Shown one piece after another: positions 26,928 through 34,253 of a stretch of 64,000 nucleotides of DNA. The stretch lies in NCBI RefSeq assembly GCF_008641105.1, contig NZ_VTTI01000012.1:1-64000 (forward strand), written 5' to 3'. This DNA is from Halopseudomonas salina. Lineage in GTDB: Bacteria > Pseudomonadota > Gammaproteobacteria > Pseudomonadales > Pseudomonadaceae. Each line of letters begins with the position of its first letter. The stretch's first letter is position 1. The translations under genes were made by a program, and so were the position numbers. The notes beneath the pieces are model-generated. The model did not search any database. It worked only from the letters and a program-made list of their open reading frames with translations, and was not told the origin of the DNA.

Positions 26928-28176
26928 TATCGAGTCCCTCGCCCAGCGCAGTGGTTACCCGCAGAGCACTGACGACGCCATCCTCGTGAAAGCCGTTGGC
27001 CCAGTAGGCGCCACAGAAGAACGTGTGGTTGGCACCGGCAAGCTCACTCCAGCGTGCCTGTGCAGCTGCAGCGGCGAGGCTGAATTGGGGATGCGCATAG
27101 GTGAACCGACGCAGTATCTTGGCGGGATCGATGGCTTCAGTCTGATTCAGACTGACGCAAAAGGTGGTATCGGATTCAATGCCCTGGAGAATATTCATGT
27201 TGTAGGTCACGGCCGCAGGCTGCTGCCGATCCTTGCCCAGGCGATAATTCCAGCTCGCCCAGGCCAGTTTGCGTTTGGGTAGCAGGCGGGTATCGGTGTG
27301 CAGGACCACGTCGTTATCGGCATAGCCGATGGCGCCGAGAATTGACCGCTCCTGTTCCGTGGGCTTTGCCAGCAGATCCAGGGCCTGATCGCTGTGACAG
27401 GCAAGAATGACCTTGTCGAAGCGCTCCTCGCCACGGGGGCTGACGACGGTCACGCCGTCGTCGTCGCGACGGATGCTGGTTACCGGACAATTAAGGCGTA
27501 TTGAATCCCTGAACGTAGCCGTCAGCGGTTCGATGTAAGCGCTTGAGCCCCCCTTGATTACCCGCCACTGTGGCCTGTCGCTGACGGAAAGCAGACCGTG
27601 ATTGCGGAAAAACCGGATAAAGAACTGCAGGGGAAATGCCAGCATGTCAGCCAGTGACATCGACCAGATGGCCGCGCCCATGGGGATGATGTAATGGTCG
27701 GTAAAGCGCTGGCCATAGCCCTTGGCATTCAGATACTCGCCAAGCGTGATATCAGCCGCTATCACTCCACTGTCGAGATCCCTGGCGGCCTCGCGGTTAA
27801 AGCGCAGGATGTCGCGCACCATGCCGAGGAAGCCGGGGGATATAAGATTTTTCCGCTGGGCAAACAAACTGTTGAGGTTGTTGCCGTTGTATTCCAGACC
27901 ACTGGAAGGTTCGTTGACGGAGAAGCTCATCTCGGTGGGGCGTGAGCCCACACCCAGTTGGTCCATCAACTTGATGAAGTTCGGATAGGTCCAGTCGTTG
28001 AATACGATAAAGCCGGTGTCAACCGCGTATTGCCTACCGGCAACTTCCACGTCAACGGTATGCGTGTGGCCGCCAACCCAGTCGGCTGCCTCGAAGACGG
28101 TGATCTCGTTGTGGCGCCCCAGGATGTGGGCACATACCAGACCGGAGATGCCGGAACCGATGATGGCAATACGCAT
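26917..28176 (-). CDS. FAD-dependent amine-oxidase-like oxidoreductase (fatty-acid desaturase candidate)
   Basis: A 419-residue flavoprotein starting with the ADP-binding fold RIAIIGSGISGLVCAHIL and FEAADWVGGHTHTVDV, and ending with FCGAYWANGFHEDGVVSAL, the second FAD-contact region of the amine oxidase family. Related proteins next to Cfa-like methyltransferases are implicated in furan fatty acid synthesis (UfaD, desaturation step); assignment here is by context. Its start overlaps the SDR stop by one base. Confidence 0.8.
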   Translation of the reverse strand: MRIAIIGSGISGLVCAHILGRHNEITVFEAADWVGGHTHTVDVEVAGRQYAVDTGFIVFNDWTYPNFIKLMDQLGVGSRPTEMSFSVNEPSSGLEYNGNNLNSLFAQRKNLISPGFLGMVRDILRFNREAARDLDSGVIAADITLGEYLNAKGYGQRFTDHYIIPMGAAIWSMSLADMLAFPLQFFIRFFRNHGLLSVSDRPQWRVIKGGSSAYIEPLTATFRDSIRLNCPVTSIRRDDDGVTVVSPRGEERFDKVILACHSDQALDLLAKPTEQERSILGAIGYADNDVVLHTDTRLLPKRKLAWASWNYRLGKDRQQPAAVTYNMNILQGIESDTTFCVSLNQTEAIDPAKILRRFTYAHPQFSLAAAAAQARWSELAGANHTFFCGAYWANGFHEDGVVSALRVTTALGEGLDNAQ

Positions 28177-28949
28177 CAGGCGTCATTCCTCTGTGCAGCG
28201 TCACGGGCCATGCCCTTGGTCAGCGCAAAGCGCAGTGCATTGGGTAGCGCCCCAAGAAGTTTCAATACGGCGATAAACGGACCGGGAAAGCTGATTTCAC
28301 GCTTGCCTTTATGGATGCCTTTGATGATCGTATCAGCAGCCTTGTCGCTGGTGACCTGCATCGGCATGGGAAAGTCATTTTGCGCAGTCAGCGGAGTTTC
28401 AACAAAACCCGGACTGACCAGCGTCACGCCGATATTCCAGCGAGCCAGATCAAGCTCCAGGGCCTGGAACAGATAACGTACCGCTGCCTTGGAAGCCCCG
28501 TACGCCTCGGCGCGTGGCAGTGGGCAAAAAGTCACGCTGCTGCCGACACCAACCAGCCGGGGCTCAGCACCCTTGCGCAGCAAGGGCAGCGCGGCTTGTA
28601 TACAATTGGCAGTGCCCAGCACGTTAATACGCATGACGCGTTCGAACATTGCCGCTTCGAACTGATCGACATCCACATATTCGCAATTGCCTGCGTTGAG
28701 TATGGCCCAGTCCAGGGCGCCCCATTCCTGCGATATGGTTTGGCCTACCGCGGCGACTGCCGCAGCGTCGGTCAGGTCGGCGGGAAGCACGAGAATCTGG
28801 CCTGGAAAGCGCTCAGCCATTTCCTGCAGTGGCTCTGCGCTGCGTGCACTGAGCGCCAGCAGATGGCCCTGAGCTGCAAGTTTTTCTGCGAGGGTGCGAC
28901 CAATGCCGCTGGATGCACCGGTCAACCAGATACGTTTCTTGGTGCTCAT
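28176..28949 (-). CDS. short-chain dehydrogenase/reductase
   Basis: A 257-residue classical SDR with the NAD(P) loop WLTGASSGIGRTLAEKL at the N-terminus, the structural LDWAILNAGNCEY, and the catalytic segment with Ser in GVGSSVTF and the YxxxK motif in EAYGASKAAV. The substrate is unknown. Its place between an NTF2-like protein and the FAD protein suggests it acts on a lipid or aldehyde intermediate of the operon's pathway. Confidence 0.88.
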   Translation of the reverse strand: MSTKKRIWLTGASSGIGRTLAEKLAAQGHLLALSARSAEPLQEMAERFPGQILVLPADLTDAAAVAAVGQTISQEWGALDWAILNAGNCEYVDVDQFEAAMFERVMRINVLGTANCIQAALPLLRKGAEPRLVGVGSSVTFCPLPRAEAYGASKAAVRYLFQALELDLARWNIGVTLVSPGFVETPLTAQNDFPMPMQVTSDKAADTIIKGIHKGKREISFPGPFIAVLKLLGALPNALRFALTKGMARDAAQRNDA

Positions 28950-29374
28950 GCGAGCCTCCCTTTGAGCCAGCGGATAATCTTGCCAAGCAGCGGCACATGC
29001 TCGTAAAGCAACGCGCCGGCGTCGAAATAGTCGATATGCCGATATACGAGGTCGTCACGGAAATAGATGCAGCTGCAGCCCTCGACGCTGATCGGACCAC
29101 CGCCCGCCAGCCGCGGATGCCGGTAGGTCATGGTCCAGCGTAATAGCCCCTGACCCTCTGTGACTGACTGGCACTGATGAAATTCAAATTGCAGATCCTC
29201 AACGTTGGCATACAGCTCCCCGAAGTACGCTTGCATGGCTCGCAGGCCATGCACTTCATGCAATGGGTCGGTGAAATGCACGTCGGGGGTATAAATCTCA
29301 CCCACACGACTCAAGTTGGTTTTGTCCAGGCTGGCGAATATCTGGGCGAAGCGGGTTGGAAAGTCGCTGCTCAT
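28946..29374 (-). CDS. NTF2-like (SnoaL-type) protein
   Basis: A 142-residue single-domain protein of the cone-shaped NTF2 fold, recognisable from YTPDVHFTDPLHEVHGLRAMQAYFGELYANVE and WTMTYRHPRLAGGGPISVEGCS. Such domains act as small-molecule pockets, isomerases or dimer modules; no catalytic residue can be named here. Overlaps of four bases with both photolyase and SDR genes show tight translational coupling. Confidence 0.8.
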   Translation of the reverse strand: MSSDFPTRFAQIFASLDKTNLSRVGEIYTPDVHFTDPLHEVHGLRAMQAYFGELYANVEDLQFEFHQCQSVTEGQGLLRWTMTYRHPRLAGGGPISVEGCSCIYFRDDLVYRHIDYFDAGALLYEHVPLLGKIIRWLKGRLA

Positions 29375-30801
29375 GATTGGTCTCCCAGACTCTTGAAGGC
29401 GGCTATTGCACGCTTGCGCGAATCGCCCAGATCAACGATCGGGCGCGGATAATCCGCTGTGCCAAACAGGTCACCCGCCGGTGGTTGATGTATCTGCTTG
29501 GCATCGAGGTCGCGCAGTTCCGGAATCCAGGTACGTATGAAGTGGCCTTCGGGATCAAAGCGCTGAGACTGCGTAACCGGATTGAATACCCGAAAGTAGG
29601 GTGCTGAATCGGTTCCAGTGGACGCACTCCACTGCCAGCCGCCGTTGTTGGACGCCAGGTCCCCATCTATCAGATGGCGCATGAACCAGCTCTCGCCCTC
29701 GCGCCAGTCGATCAGCAGATTCTTGGTCAGGAACATCGCGCTGATCATCCGCAGACGATTATGCATCCAGCCTGTGGCCAGCAACTGGCGCATGGCGGCG
29801 TCGACAATGGGAATTCCTGTTCGGCCCTGCTGCCATGCCGCCAGGCCTTCGGGATCGTCGCGCCATGGTACGGCCTCTGTTTCCGGGCGGAAGGCGCGGC
29901 TGCGCGAGACACGCGGGTAGCAAACCAGAATGTGCTTGTAGAATTCCCGCCAGAGCAGTTCGCTTACCCAAGCTACAGCACCGGGATTGCCGCTATCGAG
30001 CTCCCCCTGGTTGGCTGCAACGGCTGCGTGCAGACATTGGCGTGCAGAGAGCACGCCGATGGTCAGGTAGGCTGATAGGCGGCTGGTGCCATCGACTGCA
30101 GGTTGATCGCGCAAGTCCTTGTAGTCAAAAAGGATCTCTTCTGCGAATAGCTTCAGGCGTGAGTTTGCAGCCTGCTCGCCGGCTGGCCAGGTCTCCTGCT
30201 GTTCCTTACTGGCTGGGGCAAAGCCGGGAATCGATTCGGGAACGGTGTCTGAGGTAACACCGGACAGTGTTTGCCTGTTCGGCGCCGGCAGACACTCTGG
30301 AAGACTGTCGTGGAGGCGTTGGTTAGCTTGCTTGCGAAACTGGCTGAAGACCTTGTACATGCTGCCTTCCTGGGTTCGCAGGGAGCCGGGCATGAACAGG
30401 ACCTGATCGGCGTAGCGATGGCAGGTGAGTGAGGCATCAGCAAAGGCCTCGGAGACGGCGTCATCGCGATCCTGCTCATGAATGCCGTATTCGTCGTTAA
30501 AGAAGATACCCTGAGCATCTGTTTCCCGGGCCAGCTGTAATAACGCTTGGGGTGAGTCGGAAAAGCGCTTGCAGTGAACGATTCGGAGAGGAATGCCGAG
30601 CTCGTCGAAACTTGCCTTCAGAGTTCTCAGGCTACGCAGCCAGAAATCGATTTTTACCCCGGCATCATCATGGTCTTGCCAGGTATCAGGGGTAATGAGG
30701 CAGACGGCGATCACGTTGCCCTTGTCGCAAGCATGCCAGAGTGCATGGTTGTCGCGTATGCGCAGATCATTTCGCAGCCAGTACAATTGATTGTCGCTCA
30801 T
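29371..30801 (-). CDS. phrB: deoxyribodipyrimidine photo-lyase (CPD photolyase, class I)
   Basis: Repairs UV-induced cyclobutane dimers using blue light. The 476-residue protein has the N-terminal antenna domain (LYWLRNDLRIRDNHAL) and the helical FAD domain with GRTGIPIVDAAMRQLLATGW, MHNRLRMISAMFLTKNLLIDW and the signature WQWSASTGTDSAPYFRVFNP. It is the second gene of the operon and overlaps the LitR-like regulator by four bases. This fits the known light induction of photolyase by LitR-type regulators. Confidence 0.93.
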   Translation of the reverse strand: MSDNQLYWLRNDLRIRDNHALWHACDKGNVIAVCLITPDTWQDHDDAGVKIDFWLRSLRTLKASFDELGIPLRIVHCKRFSDSPQALLQLARETDAQGIFFNDEYGIHEQDRDDAVSEAFADASLTCHRYADQVLFMPGSLRTQEGSMYKVFSQFRKQANQRLHDSLPECLPAPNRQTLSGVTSDTVPESIPGFAPASKEQQETWPAGEQAANSRLKLFAEEILFDYKDLRDQPAVDGTSRLSAYLTIGVLSARQCLHAAVAANQGELDSGNPGAVAWVSELLWREFYKHILVCYPRVSRSRAFRPETEAVPWRDDPEGLAAWQQGRTGIPIVDAAMRQLLATGWMHNRLRMISAMFLTKNLLIDWREGESWFMRHLIDGDLASNNGGWQWSASTGTDSAPYFRVFNPVTQSQRFDPEGHFIRTWIPELRDLDAKQIHQPPAGDLFGTADYPRPIVDLGDSRKRAIAAFKSLGDQS

Positions 30802-31688
30802 GATCTTGCTCCCAATCGCTCGACCAGCGCGCCATAGGCCAATGTTGCGCGCTCGGGCAGGGTGTGAATGTCGAGCTCACTCAGTTCATCGGCGTGAATC
30901 ATTGCCGCAGGACCAGCCATCATCAGGATGTTCGGCAGGTGTTGCCCAAGGCGTGGCAGTTGCCTGCGCAACTGAGCCCCAGATAATGCCTGACTGCTGA
31001 ACAGGACCAGCGCCACGGGGAGACGCTGATCACTGAACAAGGATAATTCACTGGCTGGAACATCCCACTCCAAAATATCGATGCGGTAACCATCTGCGCT
31101 CAACATCAGCGCCAACAGCCACAGCCCCATCTCGCAATGCTCATCCGACAGGCTGGCGAGTATAACCGGCCCGCAGGTCGCTCTGGCGTTACCCTGTTCC
31201 AGTGCAACGGCCAGCTTGGTGCGTAGCCAGCTGTTGCAGAAGACCTCTTCCAGCTGGCTGCCGAACTGACCCTGCCAGCGCTGCTGCAGCTGCAGTAGCA
31301 CGGGCTCGAGCATATTGATGCAGAGCTCTGCCGTGCTGTAGAGACGAAATGCGCGATCAATATGCTGGTTCAACACTGCCACATCAAAGGCAATGATGGC
31401 CTCGAGCAAGGTTTGCCGCAGGGCACCCCAAGGCGAATCCAGGTCATTTTCGGTAGGTATCGGGTTATCGAGTAATGGTTTTACCTGGCTGACGGTGACG
31501 CCGCGACTCAACCACAGGAGGATGTCCTGGATCTGGCGAATGTTCGCCTCGGTGTAGAGCCGATGCCCCTTCTCCGTGCGATGAGGGGTTATAAGCCCAT
31601 ACCGACGTTCCCAGGCACGCAGGGTGACCGGGTTGACCCCGGTGGCTTTGCACACTTCCCTGATAGGGATCATTTCGCCCGCGGTCAT
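30798..31688 (-). CDS. LitR/CarH-like MerR-family transcriptional regulator, class II type
   Basis: Predicted light-response regulator and first gene of the operon. The 296-residue protein has an N-terminal MerR helix-turn-helix (PIREVCKATGVNPVTLRAWE, RTEKGHRLYTEANIRQI) and a C-terminal region shaped like the CarH helical bundle plus B12 domain. The CarH Wx9EH motif reads W138-x9-E148-V149, so its His is lost. The lower-ligand motif is DEHCEMG, one residue out of register with DxHxxG. That fits class II LitR proteins, which do not bind adenosyl-B12 and work with a LOV photoreceptor; no LOV gene is in the window. AAGGGG precedes the ATG. Confidence 0.8.
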   Translation of the reverse strand: MTAGEMIPIREVCKATGVNPVTLRAWERRYGLITPHRTEKGHRLYTEANIRQIQDILLWLSRGVTVSQVKPLLDNPIPTENDLDSPWGALRQTLLEAIIAFDVAVLNQHIDRAFRLYSTAELCINMLEPVLLQLQQRWQGQFGSQLEEVFCNSWLRTKLAVALEQGNARATCGPVILASLSDEHCEMGLWLLALMLSADGYRIDILEWDVPASELSLFSDQRLPVALVLFSSQALSGAQLRRQLPRLGQHLPNILMMAGPAAMIHADELSELDIHTLPERATLAYGALVERLGARS

Positions 31689-31763
31689 GCCAGTCCCCTT
31701 GAGTCGGGGGAGGCCGCAGCGATAATGATTGAGTGGAATCTCACGTACATGGCACTATTTCCT

Positions 31764-31787
31764 TGTACAGTGTGTAGGGGCTGTATA
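31764..31787. promoter_or_regulatory. predicted LitR/PplR operator upstream of the regulator-photolyase operon
   Basis: TGTACA-N12-TGTATA is an exact match to T(G/A)TACA-N12-TGTA(C/T)A, the site reported for P. putida PplR1 (from memory of the literature). It sits inside a larger imperfect palindrome with arms ACTATTTCC (31754-31762) and GGAAATAGT (31788-31796). On the minus strand a TTAGAA-N18-TATACA pair overlaps the site and could be the promoter it controls. It lies 76 bases before the regulator start. Confidence 0.75.
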
Positions 31788-31795
31788 GGAAATAG

Positions 31796-31820
31796 TGTAC
31801 ATAACTTCTAAGGTTGTACA
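31796..31820. promoter_or_regulatory. second TGTACA pair upstream of the operator
   Basis: Two perfect TGTACA boxes at 31796-31801 and 31815-31820 are separated by 13 bases, one more than the consensus spacing. With the 31764 site this puts four boxes within 57 bases, suggesting cooperative binding or a second, weaker site. Confidence 0.5.
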
Positions 31821-31842
31821 AGTATTTGTGACGAACTGTTTT

Positions 31843-32058
31843 TTAATTCCAGCCCATACGCCACTTGTCGGAGTCCTGTAGATCTTGCCAGGGCAGTATG
31901 TCGCTGCGCCGGGTCAGCACTGCTTCGATTTCGACCGTGGTGATATTGTCTTCCTCGTCACGCTGGCAGCCGATTACGACAAAGTGCTTCTCCCGGTTTT
32001 GCGGACGAGTCGCTGTCCACTTGGACAGCGTCAGCTTTTCCGGGTTGATCCGGTTCAC
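31843..32058 (-). CDS. TIGR02450 family Trp-rich protein
   Basis: A 71-residue conserved small protein recognised from VNRINPEKLTLSKWTA, QNREKHFVVIGC, IEAVLTRRSDILPW and the Trp-rich end DKWRMGWN. Function unknown. The GTG start at 32058 overlaps the stop of the FAD oxidoreductase by four bases (GTGA), so the two genes form one transcription unit. A longer frame to 32130 would lie inside that gene. Its 3' end faces the promoter region of the light operon. Confidence 0.85.
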   Translation of the reverse strand: MNRINPEKLTLSKWTATRPQNREKHFVVIGCQRDEEDNITTVEIEAVLTRRSDILPWQDLQDSDKWRMGWN

Positions 32059-33044
32059 TTGCGTCCCATGAGCGTATGGGCTGCCTGCCGCCCACTCAGC
32101 CACGCATTTTCCAGCCGGCCCCCGAGGCACCAGTCACCACAGACATATAGGCCCTTTTCCGGTGCTGCCAGGGCCCCCCAATTGCAAGCGCCCTCGGAAC
32201 GGGCATACAGCCAACGGTGAGCATGCTCGAAAACCGGTTGCGGAACATCGATACCCAGAACGTCAGCAAACTCCCCAAGCAGATGTCGCTTGATTTCTGT
32301 CTTGTCAGTCTCAAGGTTGCCCATGGCCCAGCGTGGATTGGATTGCAGAACCCAGGTATCCAGGCCCTGGCGCCCTGGTTTGCTGCTGTTGCGCGAAATC
32401 CAGTCCAGAGCACCGACCCTGACAAAGCAGGCCTCCACGGCAGTGTCGAGAGGTTCGGCGAAAGCCAGAGCAAGAGTCCAACCGGGTTGCATGGCAACCT
32501 GTGAAGCTGCCTGTTCGAGGTGGCCGGCGGCCGCCAGGAGTGGCACTGCCTGTGGCGCAGGAGTGGCAACAACTACGCGATCAAATGGCCCGTGTACTGT
32601 GCCGTTATCGTCTTTAAGCTCCCAACGATTGTCGGAATCCTGCTCCAGGCTATCAATACGAGTCTGACTCACGAGCTCCAGGCCTTCCAGCAAACCGCGG
32701 GAAAGGCTCGTCATCCGCGGAAATCCGACATAACGCTGCTGGTCGTCAGGTGCCTCGCTGAGCTTATCCTCGTTGCGTAGGAACAGGCGGGGGGTCCATT
32801 CAGCTACCCAGCCATTGGCGATCCAGGTCTGTAACGCGTTACGGAAATGGTGATCACGGGCGGTGAAATACTGTGCGCCCATATCCAGATCACCCGATTC
32901 GGTTCGTTTCGTGCTCATGCGGCCACCGCTGCCACGGCTCTTGTCAAAGAGGACTACACTGTGGCCTGCCTCGGTAAGCGCACTGGCCGCACTGAGCCCC
33001 GCCATACCCGCGCCGATAATTGCGATTTTGAACATGTGAGTCAT
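32055..33044 (-). CDS. NAD(P)/FAD-dependent oxidoreductase (renalase-like)
   Basis: A 329-residue flavoprotein with the Rossmann loop FKIAIIGAGMAGLSAASAL, VVLFDKSRGSGGRMSTKR, MGAQYFTARDHHFR and a C-terminal LYVCGDWCLGGRLENAWLSG that closes the FAD site. It resembles bacterial renalase-type oxidoreductases. The substrate is unknown. ATG 33044 (MTHMFK) is chosen over the upstream in-frame Met. A predicted light operator and a candidate promoter lie directly upstream. Confidence 0.85.
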   Translation of the reverse strand: MTHMFKIAIIGAGMAGLSAASALTEAGHSVVLFDKSRGSGGRMSTKRTESGDLDMGAQYFTARDHHFRNALQTWIANGWVAEWTPRLFLRNEDKLSEAPDDQQRYVGFPRMTSLSRGLLEGLELVSQTRIDSLEQDSDNRWELKDDNGTVHGPFDRVVVATPAPQAVPLLAAAGHLEQAASQVAMQPGWTLALAFAEPLDTAVEACFVRVGALDWISRNSSKPGRQGLDTWVLQSNPRWAMGNLETDKTEIKRHLLGEFADVLGIDVPQPVFEHAHRWLYARSEGACNWGALAAPEKGLYVCGDWCLGGRLENAWLSGRQAAHTLMGRK

Positions 33045-33080
33045 GAAGCGTGTCTCGTGGTGAGCGAAAAGTAGGTTCAC

Positions 33081-33109
33081 AGTTTATGTGTATCAGTCAG
33101 GCTCTTCAA
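33081..33109 (-). promoter_or_regulatory. candidate promoter of the FAD oxidoreductase / TIGR02450 pair
   Basis: On the minus strand TTGAAG (33109-33104) and TAAACT (33086-33081) are 17 bases apart, each four of six to consensus. The predicted operator at 33117-33140 begins eight bases upstream of the -35. Confidence 0.45.
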
Positions 33110-33116
33110 CAAAAGT

Positions 33117-33140
33117 TGTACATTAGATTTTAGTTGTATA
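33117..33140. promoter_or_regulatory. predicted LitR/PplR operator in a divergent promoter region
   Basis: TGTACA-N12-TGTATA is a second exact match to the PplR1 consensus, with the same two half-sites as at 31764 but an unrelated spacer. It lies between the minus-strand FAD oxidoreductase (start 33044) and the plus-strand TIGR01777-hemH pair (start 33342). It is placed to control the former closely and possibly the latter. Confidence 0.72.
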
Positions 33141-33341
33141 GCATTGAGTTATTGATCAGGAGCTTTCATCCGCCCCTGCCTGTTACTAGGAAGATTGTTA
33201 GAAGGCGATCGTGCCAGTCCAGGCTGGTTGGACTATGGTCTTGTTAGAACAGCAGACAAATTGCCAGGCGTCGCTCCACTTGCGGTGCTGATGCGCTGAA
33301 AGCGACGGGAAATCCTTACCCTCAGGCATGGAGTCCACATA

Positions 33342-34238
33342 ATGCACGTACTCATTACGGGCGGTACCGGGTTGATCGGTAGCGCGCTGAGCAAAGAGTT
33401 GGTTGCGCAAGATCATCAGGTAACCGTGCTCAGTCGTCAGCCCCAACAGGTAGCTCGAATTTGTGGCGCGACAGTCCGCGGTGTGCGCCAATTGTCGGAA
33501 GTTGGAAATGAAAAGATCGACGCCGTCGTCAATCTGGCTGGAGCGCCGATAGCTGACAGGCCATGGACCAAAAAGCGCAAACAGATGCTCTGGGACAGCC
33601 GTGTGACCCTGACCGAGGAGTTGGTTGCCTGGCTTGGCCAGCGGTCAGCCAAGCCGGAGGTGTTGATCAGCGGATCAGCGGTGGGCTGGTACGGGGATGG
33701 CGGATCCATAACCATTACTGAGAACAGTAGCCCTCAGGTGGAATACACCCACACGCTGTGCGATGCATGGGAGTCCGCGGCCAGGCGTGCGGCCTCCCAC
33801 GGAGTACGCGTTTGTCTGCTGCGAACAGGCCTGGTGCTGGCGCCGGGGGGTGGGTTCTTGCAACGCATGCTGCCGCCATTCAAATTGGGTCTAGGCGGAC
33901 CTATTGGATCAGGCAAGCAATACATGCCCTGGGTGCACCGCGATGACATGGTCGGCATTATAATGTTGCTGTTGCAAGATGCCGCCTGTAAGGGGCCGTT
34001 CAATGCGACAGCGCCCAATCCGGCAACCAACCGCGAATTCGTCAAGACCCTCGGCAGCGTTCTCGGTCGTCCGGCAGTCATACCGCTCCCGGCCCCCCTG
34101 CTGAAGTTGGGACTGGGGGAAATGTCCCGTTTGCTGTTGACCGGTCAGAATGCCCTGCCACAAAAAATACAAGAAGCCGGTTACCGGTTTCACTTTACAC
34201 ATCTGCAGGCCGCATTGGCCGATGTGATCAAATCCTGA
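33342..34238 (+). CDS. TIGR01777 family epimerase/oxidoreductase
   Basis: A 298-residue extended SDR-like protein (YfcH group). It has the NAD-binding loop VLITGGTGLIGSALSKEL, VVNLAGAPIADRPWTKKRKQ, LISGSAVGWYGDGG, and the C-terminal DUF1731-type segment KIQEAGYRFHFTHLQAAL. Function unproven. GGAG lies eight bases before the ATG. It is followed by hemH after 15 bases, and the spacer upstream holds a predicted light operator about 200 bases away. Confidence 0.88.
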   Translation: MHVLITGGTGLIGSALSKELVAQDHQVTVLSRQPQQVARICGATVRGVRQLSEVGNEKIDAVVNLAGAPIADRPWTKKRKQMLWDSRVTLTEELVAWLGQRSAKPEVLISGSAVGWYGDGGSITITENSSPQVEYTHTLCDAWESAARRAASHGVRVCLLRTGLVLAPGGGFLQRMLPPFKLGLGGPIGSGKQYMPWVHRDDMVGIIMLLLQDAACKGPFNATAPNPATNREFVKTLGSVLGRPAVIPLPAPLLKLGLGEMSRLLLTGQNALPQKIQEAGYRFHFTHLQAALADVIKS

Positions 34239-34253
34239 AGGAGTATTTTGTCG

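Noticed and set aside
30798..31688. Calling the regulator an adenosyl-B12 CarH/LitR photoreceptor
   Set aside because: The Wx9EH histidine is Val and the DxHxxG ligand motif is out of register, so direct B12 sensing is not supported.
33141..33341. A small gene between the operator and the TIGR01777 gene
   Set aside because: No frame with a ribosome site and plausible length was found; the stretch is best read as a long leader or promoter region.
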